Shown here: piece after piece, positions 1 to 8,152 of the stretch
How the letters are laid out: each line of letters starts with the position of its first letter
Position numbering within the stretch: the first letter of the stretch is position 1
Assembly: GCF_000153465.1 (NCBI RefSeq)
Contig: NZ_CH672387.1
Coordinates: forward strand, 3,590,628-3,654,627
DNA: 64,000 bases
Direction: 5' to 3'
Source of the DNA: Aurantimonas manganoxydans SI85-9A1
Lineage (GTDB): Bacteria > Pseudomonadota > Alphaproteobacteria > Rhizobiales > Rhizobiaceae
The notes under the pieces: generated by a model
What the model saw: only the letters and a program-made list of their open reading frames with translations
What the model was told of the DNA's origin: nothing
The model's database searches: none
Translations under genes and position numbers: made by a program

Positions 1-1294
1 GCGCGCGCTCGGCATAGGCGGCTTCGCCGAAGACCCGGTGGTAGCGCGCCACCGCCTCGGGATCGCCGCTGGTCTTGGCCGGATTGTCGGAGAGCTTCAC
101 CGCCGGCCGGCCATTGGCCGAGGTCACCTTGCAGACCAGCGAGATCGGGTCGAGGCCGGTGCTCGGCTCGGGCGAGGCGCCGCGGAAATCGTTGGTCAGG
201 TTGGTGCCCCAGCCGAAGCTCATGCGCACCCGACCCTCGAAATGCCGGTAGGTCCGCTCGATCGTGTCGGAATCCATGCCGTCCGAGAACACCAGCAGCT
301 TGTCCTTGGGGTCCTGCCCCATGCGCTTCCACCAGGCGATGATCTCCTCGCCGCCCTCGATGGGGGGCGCGGAATCCGGCCTGAAGCCGGTCCAGGACGC
401 CAGCCATTCCGGCGCATTCTTCAGGAAGGCGGAGGTGCCGAAGGTATCGGGCAGGACGATCAGCAGGTTGCCGCCATAGTAGCTCTGCCACTCGCGCAGC
501 ACCTCGTAGGGCGCCTGGCGCAGTTCGGCGTCGCTGCCGGCGAGCGCCCCCATCACCATGGGCAGTTCGTGGGCGTTGGTGCCGATGGCCTCCAGATCGG
601 TTTCCATGGCCAGAAGCACGTTGGAGGAGCCGAGGAAACGGTGGCCGAGCCCTTCCTTCAGGGCCTCAACGCACCAGCGCTGCCACAGGAAGGAGTGCCG
701 CCGGCGCGTGCCGAAATCGGAGATGCGCAGATTCGGCAGGGCCTGCAGCCGCTCGACCTTGCCCCACATCTTGGCCTTGGCGCGGGCATAAAGCACGTCG
801 AGCTCGAAGCGCCCGAGATCCTTCATCGCGGCGCGCGAGCGCAGCTCGTTGATGATTGCCAGCGCCGGGATCTCCCACATCATGGTGTGGGTCCAGGGAC
901 CGTGGAAATCCAGCTCGAACTGGCCGTCGACCCGGCGCAACTCGTATTCGGGCAGGCGGAAATCCTCCAGCCATTCGAGGAAGTCCGGCCGGAAGATCTG
1001 CCGCGTGCCGTAGAAGGTGTTGCCGGCGAGCCAGATCATCTCCCGCTTGGTGAAGGAGAGCGTGCGGACATAGTCGAGATTCTCGCGCAGTTCCTGCTCG
1101 TCGACGATCTCGGCGAGTCTCACATGCTTCGACCGGTTGTTCAGCGAGAAGGTCGCCTGCACGTCCGGGTGCTGCCCGCGGATCATCTGCAGCATCAGCA
1201 GCTTGTAGAAATCCGTGTCGAGCAGGCTGCGCACGATCGGGTCGAGCTTGAACGTGTGGCTCCAGACCCGGGTCGCGATATCCGTGGCCACCAT
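1..1294 (-). CDS. pncB: Nicotinate phosphoribosyltransferase (3' end cut by window edge)
   Basis: Joins nicotinate to PRPP with ATP hydrolysis to give nicotinate mononucleotide, the salvage entry to NAD in the cytoplasm. Reading leftward from the ATG at 1294 gives an uninterrupted frame to the window edge, 431 codons, close to the usual alphaproteobacterial length, so only a few C-terminal residues are missing. The N-terminus has the family pattern [13 protein letters not shown], then [19 protein letters not shown], and GTNAHE with the His (residue 242) that is autophosphorylated in the family; [11 protein letters not shown] and [10 protein letters not shown] follow near the C-terminus. It runs divergently from the glutathione S-transferase gene. 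The assignment is firm. Confidence 0.95.
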   Translation of the reverse strand, partial: MVATDIATRVWSHTFKLDPIVRSLLDTDFYKLLMLQMIRGQHPDVQATFSLNNRSKHVRLAEIVDEQELRENLDYVRTLSFTKREMIWLAGNTFYGTRQIFRPDFLEWLEDFRLPEYELRRVDGQFELDFHGPWTHTMMWEIPALAIINELRSRAAMKDLGRFELDVLYARAKAKMWGKVERLQALPNLRISDFGTRRRHSFLWQRWCVEALKEGLGHRFLGSSNVLLAMETDLEAIGTNAHELPMVMGALAGSDAELRQAPYEVLREWQSYYGGNLLIVLPDTFGTSAFLKNAPEWLASWTGFRPDSAPPIEGGEEIIAWWKRMGQDPKDKLLVFSDGMDSDTIERTYRHFEGRVRMSFGWGTNLTNDFRGASPEPSTGLDPISLVCKVTSANGRPAVKLSDNPAKTSGDPEAVARYHRVFGEAAYAERA

Positions 1295-1550
1295 TCCGGC
1301 CTCCTCAAAGTTCCCGGATGCCGCCGCCCATGCCTGCGGCACCCCCTCCGTGCGGGTCCATCGCCAAGCCGTTACATGACTTGCCCATCGGGATAAAGCG
1401 TGCGGATAAAGCGCGTGCCGTCCGGCCGATCGCCGGCAACAGGCTGGCATCGCGTCGGCAGCTATCGATGAACGCAGCGTCCTCCTTGCCTTCGGCCCCC
1501 TCTGTCACAGCATATGCGGTCGACAATCTGCCAATGGGGATCTCGCACAG

Positions 1551-2228
1551 ATGCTGAAATTCTACTTCCACCCGACGCCGAACCCGATGAAGGTCGCGCT
1601 CTTCCTCAAGGAAGCCGGCCTCGATTTCGAGCTTGCGCCGGTCGACACGCTGAAGGGCGAGCAGCACGAGGCCGCGTTCCGGAAGATCAATCCCAACGGC
1701 AAGCTGCCGGCGATCGAGGACGACGGCAAGCGCGTCTTCGATTCCAACGCCATCCTGCTCTATCTCGCCGACAAGCACGGCAAGTTCGCCGGCAAGGTCG
1801 AGGATCGCGGCGAACTCCTGTCCTGGCTGATGTTCATCGCCACCGGTGTCGGCCCCTACTCCGGCCAGTCGGTGCATTTCCGCACGGTCGGCAAGGACAA
1901 GTCCGACTACGCCGCCAACCGCTATCTGCGCGAGGCCCAGCGGCACTACCAGGTGCTGGACGACCATCTGGCCGGCCGCGAATTCTTCGTCGGCGACGAC
2001 TACAGCATCGTCGACATGGCGGCCTGGGGATGGATCGACCGCGCGAAGATGGTGCTGGGCGAAGGCGAACTCGCCAACTACCCGAACCTGTCGCGATGGT
2101 TCGCGGCCATCGACGCCCGCCCAGCCGTGGCCGAAGCCCGCAAGGTCGGCAGCGATGTCGGCTTCAAGTCGGAGCGCGACGAAGCCGCCCTGCGGGCGCT
2201 GTTCCCGCAGAACTACCCGGCCGGCTGA
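1551..2228 (+). CDS. Glutathione S-transferase family protein
   Basis: A 225-residue two-domain GST. The N-terminal thioredoxin-like half (about 1-80) starts LKFYFHPTPNPMKV and carries the glutathione-site pattern NPNGKLPAI followed by FDSNAILLYLA, the cis-Pro loop and the Ser/Asn-contacting segment. The all-helical C-terminal half ends with YSIVDMAAWGW, the N-capping box typical of GSTs. The likely role is cytoplasmic glutathione conjugation or a peroxidase-like activity; the substrate cannot be read from sequence. It is monocistronic, with 111 bases before the methyltransferase gene. Length and motifs match the Ure2p/YfcG-like bacterial GSTs, but the subclass is uncertain. Confidence 0.9.
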   Translation: MLKFYFHPTPNPMKVALFLKEAGLDFELAPVDTLKGEQHEAAFRKINPNGKLPAIEDDGKRVFDSNAILLYLADKHGKFAGKVEDRGELLSWLMFIATGVGPYSGQSVHFRTVGKDKSDYAANRYLREAQRHYQVLDDHLAGREFFVGDDYSIVDMAAWGWIDRAKMVLGEGELANYPNLSRWFAAIDARPAVAEARKVGSDVGFKSERDEAALRALFPQNYPAG

Positions 2229-2339
2229 TCCGGTCCGCCGGAGCGCCCCGGCGCTCCGGCCCTTGCTCACAGGCTTCCGGCCGCTATCGTCGCGGCGGGG
2301 TGGGAATCGTCCTGTCCCCGCACGCTGCAGGAACCGGCC

Positions 2340-3065
2340 ATGAGCGATCCGAAGACCATCCAGAGCGCCCTGAACACCGCCTTTGCGGCCGGCGACACCG
2401 CCGCCGTCATCGGCGAGGTACTGGCCGGGGAAGCCGCCGGCTCGGTGCTCGACATCGGCTGCGGACGCGGCGCCCTCGCCCGCAGCCTCGTCAAGCGCGG
2501 CTTCGCCGTCACCGGGATCGACCCCAGCGAGGCGGCCATCGCCGCAGCCCGCGACAGCGTCCCGGAGGCCCGTTTCGAAGTAGCAGCGGCCGAAGCGCTT
2601 CCCTTCGACGATGCCGACTTCGATGCTGCCGTGATCCTCAACGCCCTGCACCACGTGCCGGTCGCCGCCATGGCGACGGCGCTTGCGGAGGCTGCGCGCG
2701 TGACGAAGCCGGCCGGCACGGTGCTGATCGTCGAGCCCCTGGCCGAAGGCCCGTATTTCGAGGCGATGCGCCCGGTCGAGGACGAGAGCGAGATCCGCGA
2801 GGCGGCCGGCGTCGCTGTGGCGGATGCCGTGCGCAACGGCAGCTTCGTCCTGCGCGGCAACGTCGTCTATCAGCGCAGCGAACATTTCCGCGATGTCGCC
2901 CAGTTCATCGAGCGGCTGGAAGCCGTCGATCCGCTGCGCGCAGCTGCCGTTGCGGACAATCGCAGCGCAGTGGAAGCCCGCTTCGAAGCTGAAGCCGAGA
3001 GCGAGGACGGCATGCGCGTCCTCGCTCAGCCGCTCCGCGTCTATTGGCTGCGCACGCCCGACTGA
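2340..3065 (+). CDS. Class I SAM-dependent methyltransferase
   Basis: A 241-residue soluble methyltransferase. Motif I is VLDIGCGRGALARSL near residues 36-50, followed by the acidic ribose-binding position in VTGIDPSE and the post-motif segment LPFDDADFDAAVILNALHHV (Methyltransf_11 pattern). The C-terminal third is variable and probably binds the acceptor, which is not identifiable. The ATG at 2340 directly precedes the recognisable N-terminus, a short distance after the upstream GST gene. Function beyond SAM-dependent methylation is unknown. Confidence 0.85.
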   Translation: MSDPKTIQSALNTAFAAGDTAAVIGEVLAGEAAGSVLDIGCGRGALARSLVKRGFAVTGIDPSEAAIAAARDSVPEARFEVAAAEALPFDDADFDAAVILNALHHVPVAAMATALAEAARVTKPAGTVLIVEPLAEGPYFEAMRPVEDESEIREAAGVAVADAVRNGSFVLRGNVVYQRSEHFRDVAQFIERLEAVDPLRAAAVADNRSAVEARFEAEAESEDGMRVLAQPLRVYWLRTPD

Positions 3066-3413
3066 CCACAGTTCGCCGATCCCGTCAGGCGCTCCGGCAG
3101 CCCCGTGTCGTCCTCAATCTCGCCGGATTGAGCAGGCACATCTGTGAGCAGTCGGGCCGCAGCCGTCATCGATGCAGGCAGCCCATCGGGCCATCAAGTT
3201 CAGGACGAAACGCACGGCGCGTGTCCAGCGACAAGCCCTGCCAAGATCGAACGCATGATATACTTATAGTTTTAAACACTGTCTGCACCTCTCTTTAGGA
3301 ATGCAGGCAGCCTTGATTGGATATCCTTCGTTGATCCTCATATATGCACGCCCAGCAAGGTTCGATGCAGGCGCGCATGCGGACGGGGTTCTCAGGAAGA
3401 CAGCGGAATTTCG
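3066..3413. other. 348-base intergenic region with an AT-rich island
   Basis: No convincing gene on either strand. The first half is ordinary GC-rich sequence; from about 3230 to 3350 composition drops sharply, with a TATACT hexamer at 3259-3264 that would serve as a -10 box for rightward transcription and a weak CTGCCA 15 bases upstream of it. This probably holds the promoter and, since MarR proteins usually autoregulate, the operator of the downstream MarR gene. I could not settle on one operator palindrome. Confidence 0.45.
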
Positions 3414-3854
3414 ATGATACCCACGACGGATCTGGCCAGCCAGCTGGAGCAGATTGCCCGGCGTCTTCACTCGCAGGGATACGCGTCCAAGCTGTTCCCG
3501 GCGCAATGGGCGGCCCTGCGCTACATCCATTCCGCGCCCGTGCCCCTGCGGACTGCCATCGATCTCGCCCGCTTCCAGGGTCTTGCCTCGGGCGCCGTGG
3601 CCCGCACCGTGCGCACGCTGATCACCAAGGGCTACGTCACCAAGCTGGGCAGCGTCGGACGCGGCCGCGCCGAGGAACTCGGCCTGACCGACCGCGGTCG
3701 CGCGCTGCTGAAGAAGGACCCGCTTCAGCGCATCTGCGAGGCCCTCGAGCCGCTCGACGAAGACAGCCGCAAGTGCCTTGCCGAAGGTCTCGACATCGTC
3801 ATCCGCTCGACGCGCCCCGATCAGGCGGCGGACAAGACCGAGCCGTCCAGCTAG
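3414..3854 (+). CDS. MarR-family winged-helix transcriptional regulator
   Basis: A 146-residue protein with the MarR layout: an N-terminal helix (ASQLEQIARRLHSQGY), a winged helix at about residues 30-95 (TAIDLARFQGLASGAVARTV as helix-turn-helix, then VTKLGSVGRGRAEELGLTD as the wing) and a C-terminal dimerisation helix. The wing pattern with Arg/Gly and the LTDRGRALL segment are typical. It is a dimeric DNA-binding repressor or activator of unknown ligand. It is preceded by an AT-rich promoter region and converges on the EEP hydrolase gene with a 10-base gap, so no target is obvious apart from itself. Confidence 0.8.
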   Translation: MIPTTDLASQLEQIARRLHSQGYASKLFPAQWAALRYIHSAPVPLRTAIDLARFQGLASGAVARTVRTLITKGYVTKLGSVGRGRAEELGLTDRGRALLKKDPLQRICEALEPLDEDSRKCLAEGLDIVIRSTRPDQAADKTEPSS

Positions 3855-3864
3855 CTACGCGCCT

Positions 3865-4623
3865 TTAGACAATCTCCGGCCAGGCCAGATCGGCCATGAC
3901 GGCCAGATGATCGGAGGCGGGCCGCGAGGCATGGCCCGGTCCATGCGTGACCAGCGAAAACCCTTCCGAGGCGTAGATCCGGTCCAGCCGGAGCATCGGC
4001 CAGCGCGCCGGAAACGAGCGCGGCGCGGTGTGCACCGGCAGCCGCGGCGCCAGCGCGCCATGCAGCGCGCCCCCCAGCCTCAGATCGTTGCCGTCCCCCA
4101 TCGCCAGCGTCGGCACGTCCCGCGCGTCGACACGCTCGGCGAGGAACTGCGCCTGCGCCCGACGCTGGCGCCGCAGCAGACCGAGATGGAAAGCCAGCAC
4201 CCGCAGATGCCCCGACGGCGCGGCGACCACGGCCTCGATGGCCGCGCGCGGCTCGACCCCGGGTTCCGGCAGGGTATGGATTGTCGCACTGACGATCGGC
4301 CAGCGCGACCACAGCAGATGGCCGTAGTCGCGATCCTCGCGCGGCACGGTGCGCGCCTCGACGATCTGCGATCCCGCCGTTTTCAGAAGCTCCTGCCCCA
4401 GCGTCTCGAAAGCGCGCTGCCGGCGGCCGAGATGCGAGCGGCCGTCGACCTCCTGCAGCGCCAGAATATCCGGGCCGAGCCGCGCGATGGTCGCAAGGGT
4501 GCGGTCCGGGTCGCAGCGGCGATCAGCGCCGATCGAGCCGTGGCAGTTCCAGGTGACCGCCCGGATGACGCCGCGTTCGGCGGTTCCCGGCTCAGGCTGC
4601 GAAGCGGCCATCGGCGGCGTCAA
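3865..4623 (-). CDS. Endonuclease/exonuclease/phosphatase (EEP) family protein
   Basis: A 252-residue EEP-fold hydrolase. Motifs in order are VTWNCHG (metal-site Asn near the start), PDILALQEVDG (catalytic Glu), LGLLRRQRRAQAQFLAE in place of the usual Gly-Asp strand, LAMGDGNDLRLGG (Asp/Asn pair) and SDHLAVMADL (catalytic Asp-His). All five active-site blocks are therefore present. No signal peptide is visible, so it is cytoplasmic; the substrate may be nucleic acid, lipid or inositol phosphate. It overlaps the 3' end of the upstream SAF-domain gene by about 32 bases if the ATG at 4623 is used; the ATG at 4611 is an alternative. The overlap suggests cotranscription. Confidence 0.8.
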   Translation of the reverse strand: MTPPMAASQPEPGTAERGVIRAVTWNCHGSIGADRRCDPDRTLATIARLGPDILALQEVDGRSHLGRRQRAFETLGQELLKTAGSQIVEARTVPREDRDYGHLLWSRWPIVSATIHTLPEPGVEPRAAIEAVVAAPSGHLRVLAFHLGLLRRQRRAQAQFLAERVDARDVPTLAMGDGNDLRLGGALHGALAPRLPVHTAPRSFPARWPMLRLDRIYASEGFSLVTHGPGHASRPASDHLAVMADLAWPEIV

Positions 4624-5908
4624 GTTCGGCCCGCATCCGGGTGACGAGCAGGGTCTCGTCGGGAGCGCAATTGTCGTGGGTCAGAAGCGCGCCGGCCCTG
4701 ATCGGCTGCACCACCTTCGCCTTTTCCACGAGTCCGATCGGCAGCGCCCGGCGCTGGCGCCCGTCCTGCCAGGTCATCGCGTAGCCGCGATAGTCGGCCT
4801 CGCCGATCCGGCCGAGCGTCTCGCCGGGCGTCAGGTCGCGCTTGGCCAGCGCGCCGCACTCGCCAACGGGCCGGTCGATCGGCACCATGTCGGGCCGCTG
4901 GTGGATCACCGCGCGCACCGCCGAGAGCGGGGTCTCCAGGCTGGTCAGGTGGAACGGCCGGATCAGGCCGAAACAGGGACCGGGGCCGACCTTCAGATCG
5001 GCCATCCGCTCGATGGCGCGGGGATGGCGCGGCTTGACCACGCAGAAGACGCCGGGCGCAACGCCCTTGCCGATCGTGTAGTCGACGCAGCCCGACCGCG
5101 ACAGGATTCCGCCATCCTCGGTGGTGCAGAGCACCTGCCCGAGATTGTCGCTGGTGGCTTCGGGGCCGTGCATGCCCGCGACATCCGGCGTCAGGCCGGT
5201 ACAATTGGCGATGGCGGTCATCTCGACCATGGTCTTGGAGCCGTCGATGAACTCGACCAGCATGCGGGCATTCATGTTTCGCGCGCGGGCCTCCTCCTCG
5301 TATTCCTCGGGAATGGCGGAATGGCGCAGCGGGTTGTTCTTGCCCTTGCCCGCCGCGACGATCTCCATGCCGAGGCTCTGGGCGAAGGCGATGAGCTCCA
5401 GCGTGGAGGCCGGCTCGTCGCCGGCCGAGCCCGTATAGACGAGGCCGGCTTCCTTCGCCTTGCGGGCCAGCAGGCGGCCGACGGTGATGTCCGCCTCGAC
5501 ATTCAGCATGACGATATGCTTGCCGTTGCGGATCGCCTCCAGCGCCAGGAAGGTGCCCACTTCGGGGCTCCCTGTCGCGTCGACGACGACGTCGATGCGC
5601 CCGGCGGCACAGAGCGCGCCGAGATCGTCGGTAACGGCGATGCGGCCCGCTTCGATGGTCCGGTCGATGTCGGAGGCGCTCGCGGCAATGCTGCCATGGT
5701 CGGCGGAATGGCCCGCCATGGCGATGGCCTCCGTCGGCCGGCGCGGGCTGTTGGCGGCGATCGCCCCGATCCGCACGCCGGTCATCAGCGCCACCTGCAC
5801 GACGATGTCCGTGCCCATCTGGCCGGCACCGGCGAGACCGATGGTCACCGGGCCATGCCGGTCGGTATAGGCGGCGAGTTCGGCGGCGAAGCCGACGCGT
5901 TCGATCAT
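4592..5908 (-). CDS. SAF-domain homoserine dehydrogenase-like NAD(P) oxidoreductase
   Basis: A 438-residue enzyme. Residues about 20-160 form a Rossmann domain (TIGLAGAGQMGTDIV dinucleotide motif; VVVDATGSPEVG; GKHIVMLNVEADITVG), the middle resembles the homoserine-dehydrogenase/Gfo-Idh-MocA substrate domain, and the C-terminus (about 340-430; GALAKRDLTPGETLGRIG) is a SAF domain like those of sialic acid synthase and FlgA, which is why homologs are often mislabelled as flagellar proteins. Relatives sit in sugar-acid and tetronate catabolic loci, suggesting a dehydrogenase or isomerase for a hydroxy-acid, but no such pathway genes are next to it here. The ATG at 5908 was chosen over the upstream 5986 start because homology begins there. 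The substrate is unknown. Confidence 0.75.
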   Translation of the reverse strand: MIERVGFAAELAAYTDRHGPVTIGLAGAGQMGTDIVVQVALMTGVRIGAIAANSPRRPTEAIAMAGHSADHGSIAASASDIDRTIEAGRIAVTDDLGALCAAGRIDVVVDATGSPEVGTFLALEAIRNGKHIVMLNVEADITVGRLLARKAKEAGLVYTGSAGDEPASTLELIAFAQSLGMEIVAAGKGKNNPLRHSAIPEEYEEEARARNMNARMLVEFIDGSKTMVEMTAIANCTGLTPDVAGMHGPEATSDNLGQVLCTTEDGGILSRSGCVDYTIGKGVAPGVFCVVKPRHPRAIERMADLKVGPGPCFGLIRPFHLTSLETPLSAVRAVIHQRPDMVPIDRPVGECGALAKRDLTPGETLGRIGEADYRGYAMTWQDGRQRRALPIGLVEKAKVVQPIRAGALLTHDNCAPDETLLVTRMRAELDAADGRFAA

Positions 5909-6022
5909 GGAGCTGGCATCCTCGGATTGCTGGTGACGCGCATGCGGCGGGACAGATTGGAGCCCTCCCCGCTCCGCGCCGGACACCTAGCGGATTTCAG
6001 CGTCGTTGTAAGCCGCCCGGCC

Positions 6023-6577
6023 TCAGCCGCGCACCCGGTCGCCGCGGCCGCCGCCGGCCACCGTCTGCAGGATCAGCGTCAGATCGCCGAGGAAGCTGCG
6101 GTTCTTCACATAATGCGCGTCGATCTCGGCGAGGCGGACCGGGTCGGACATATCGACACCCTGCACCTGCGCCTCGCCGGTGATGCCGGGGCGCACCGCG
6201 AGGACGCCGCGCCGGCCGCGTTCCTCGATCAGCACGGTCTGCGACGGCAGGCAGGGCCGCGGGCCGACAAAGCTCATCTCGCCCTTCAGGACGTTCCACA
6301 GCTGCGGCAACTCGTCGAGCTTCAGGGCGCGCAGCCGGCGGCCCAGCGCGGTCACCGCCGAGGCCGGCGTCTCGTGCGAGGCGGCCGACACGGTGGTCCG
6401 GTGCATGGTGCGCAGCTTGTAGCAAGTGAAGACCGCGCCATCGCGGCCGACCCGCGGCTGGGCATAGATGCCGGGGCCGTCGCTGTCCCGCTTCACCAGG
6501 ATCGCGAGAAGACCGATCAGCCAGCCCAGACAGACGAGGCCGACGAGGCTGGCTGTGAAATCGAAGAGGCGCTTCAT
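6023..6577 (-). CDS. Small bacterial sugar transferase (polyprenyl-phosphate phosphoglycosyltransferase)
   Basis: A 184-residue PglC-type monotopic phosphoglycosyltransferase, which moves a sugar-1-phosphate from a UDP-sugar to undecaprenyl phosphate at the inner membrane. It starts with a membrane re-entrant helix (LFDFTASLVGLVCLGWLIGL), followed by the family hallmarks DGPGIYAQPRVGRDG, CYKLRTM, LDELPQLWNVLKGEMSFVGPRP (carrying the catalytic Asp-Glu pair) and VRPGITGEAQV. It lacks the extra N-terminal membrane domain of WcaJ, so it is the minimal form. The ATG at 6577 is the only start giving a normal N-terminus. It is divergent from the epimerase gene, 118 bases apart, suggesting a glycan-priming pair. 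Confidence 0.88.
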   Translation of the reverse strand: MKRLFDFTASLVGLVCLGWLIGLLAILVKRDSDGPGIYAQPRVGRDGAVFTCYKLRTMHRTTVSAASHETPASAVTALGRRLRALKLDELPQLWNVLKGEMSFVGPRPCLPSQTVLIEERGRRGVLAVRPGITGEAQVQGVDMSDPVRLAEIDAHYVKNRSFLGDLTLILQTVAGGGRGDRVRG

Positions 6578-6695
6578 GGCCCTTCCGCTACAGCATCGCC
6601 CGCGATTGGCAAATCGCTTTTCGCCCCGCCGGCGTTGCGCATGGGCCGCGGCTTCGCCAGAACCGGTTCGAACGGTTCCACGGAGTGCCCTCGCC

Positions 6696-7622
6696 TTGCG
6701 CATCCTTCTGACAGGCAGCAGCGGTTTCGTCGGGCGCCACCTCAAGGCGGCGCTCGCGGCGGACGGCCACGACATCGTCGTCCTGCGCCGCGGCGGGCCG
6801 GGCGGCGATGGCGTCTTCGCCGCCCCGGCCAACCTTGCCGACATCGAGACGACGCCGGACTGGCCCCGGGGCATCGACGCCGTCGCGCATCTGGCCGCCG
6901 CCAATCCCGGACGCGGCACCGCCGACGCCGCCGATCTCGCGGCCCTTGCGGCGGTCAATCGCGACGGCACCGCCGCGCTGGCGCGCCGGGCGGCGCAAGA
7001 GGGCGTCCGGCGGATGGTCTTCGTCAGCACGGCGAATGTCCACGCCGCCTTCCCCGACCCGGTCGACGAGGCATCCCCGATCGCGCCGCAGAGCGCCTAT
7101 GCGCGCTCAAAGCACGAGGGCGAACGCGCCTTCTGGCAGGGGCTGTCCGGCAGTGCGACGACGGGCTGCGTTCTGCGACCGGTGCCGGTGTTCGGCCCCG
7201 GTGGGCGCGGCGGCATCGCCGCGCTGGCAAAACTGGCCCGCATGCCGGCGCCGTTGCCGCTGGGCGGGCTTGCGGCGCCCCGCAGCCTCGTGGCCGTCGA
7301 CGATCTCGTGCAGGCGATCGTGCTGGCCCTCACCGCGGAACAGGCCGCCGGCGAGATCTTCCTCGTCGCCGGCGATCCGCCGCTGTCGACCGCCGCGATC
7401 GTGACGGCCCTGCGCCACGGGCTCGGCCGCCCCCCTCGCCTGATCCAGGTGCCGCCCGCCTTGCTGCGTAAGCTCGCCGGCCTGGCCGGGCGCGAGGCGA
7501 TGGTAGCGACCCTCGACACACCCTTCGTCGTGGATGCCGGGCATCTGCGACACACGCTCGGCTGGGCGCCGGCCCGGCCGACGCCGGACGCGCTTGCCGC
7601 CATGACGGCCGAGGCGCGCTGA
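6696..7622 (+). CDS. NAD-dependent sugar epimerase/dehydratase (extended SDR)
   Basis: A 308-residue extended short-chain dehydrogenase. The N-terminus has the Rossmann motif LLTGSSGFVGRHL and the active site carries SAYARSKHEGE (Tyr-x3-Lys), with FVSTANVHA supplying the Ser/Thr position. Such enzymes epimerise or dehydrate nucleotide sugars in the cytoplasm. The start is a TTG at 6696 with GGAG 10 bases upstream; the frame stays open further upstream but that portion has no similarity and would overlap the divergent promoter. Its neighbour is the sugar transferase, so it probably makes that enzyme's UDP-sugar donor. The exact sugar is not readable. Confidence 0.82.
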   Translation: MRILLTGSSGFVGRHLKAALAADGHDIVVLRRGGPGGDGVFAAPANLADIETTPDWPRGIDAVAHLAAANPGRGTADAADLAALAAVNRDGTAALARRAAQEGVRRMVFVSTANVHAAFPDPVDEASPIAPQSAYARSKHEGERAFWQGLSGSATTGCVLRPVPVFGPGGRGGIAALAKLARMPAPLPLGGLAAPRSLVAVDDLVQAIVLALTAEQAAGEIFLVAGDPPLSTAAIVTALRHGLGRPPRLIQVPPALLRKLAGLAGREAMVATLDTPFVVDAGHLRHTLGWAPARPTPDALAAMTAEAR

Positions 7623-7708
7623 GGCCGCCGACGGAACCGTCACGCCGCGGATCGATTGACCAAGCCAGCCTGCCGATCGCCGCACGATCGCGAACAAGGT
7701 GCAGACAG

Positions 7709-7885
7709 ATGAGCCAGGACGACACCGGAAGCACTCCGCCCAAACTCAGCCGGCAGGAACGGCTGGAGGCGCAATTGCGGGAGAATTTGCGCAAGCGCAA
7801 GGAACAGGCCCGCGCCCGCCGGCAGAGTGCGCAGGCATCGCAGACGGACGACAACGCGGACCCGGCAGGAGCGGGCGACGACTGA
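7709..7885 (+). CDS. Small conserved basic protein (58 residues)
   Basis: A short gene that is easily missed. The product begins MSQDDTGSTPPKLSRQERLE and continues as a single strongly charged helix rich in Arg, Lys, Gln and Glu (about residues 14-42), ending in an acidic tail. I recognise this pattern (KLSRQERLEAQLRENLRKRK) as a small conserved protein of Hyphomicrobiales without assigned function. It has no membrane segment and no Cys. It lies between the epimerase gene and hemA on the same strand, with 267 bases before hemA. Codon use is like that of its neighbours, which supports it being real. Confidence 0.7.
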   Translation: MSQDDTGSTPPKLSRQERLEAQLRENLRKRKEQARARRQSAQASQTDDNADPAGAGDD

Positions 7886-8152
7886 CCGGGCCCGCCGATC
7901 CGGTCACCATACAAGCGCGACGGCACGGCCGGCAGACGCGGCGCTATCGGCGCGCCTGCGACATTTCCGCTGGGCCACAAGACCGCCGGGCATCGCGCCG
8001 CTGCGATCCCCATCTGCGCAGCGGCGGCGAAGTCCCTGTTCGCGCTTCGCTTCCTGGCAAAACGACAATTGAACGCATGGTGCCCGAATGCCCGGCCGAA
8101 GATGGACTTTGACTGGAACGGCTCTTAGAAAGGTTCTGACAAGGAGTATGGG

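Noticed and set aside
38-1396. Long open frame on the plus strand over pncB
   Set aside because: It is antisense to the well-supported pncB frame, has no recognisable domain and high Arg/Gly/Pro content, typical of frames opened by high GC.
1305-2885. 526-residue frame antisense to the GST and methyltransferase genes
   Set aside because: It covers two real genes on the opposite strand and lacks any family motif.
4349-7471. 1040-codon plus-strand frame
   Set aside because: It spans the EEP, SAF-enzyme and sugar-transferase genes in antisense and then the wrong frame of the epimerase; only an artefact of high GC.
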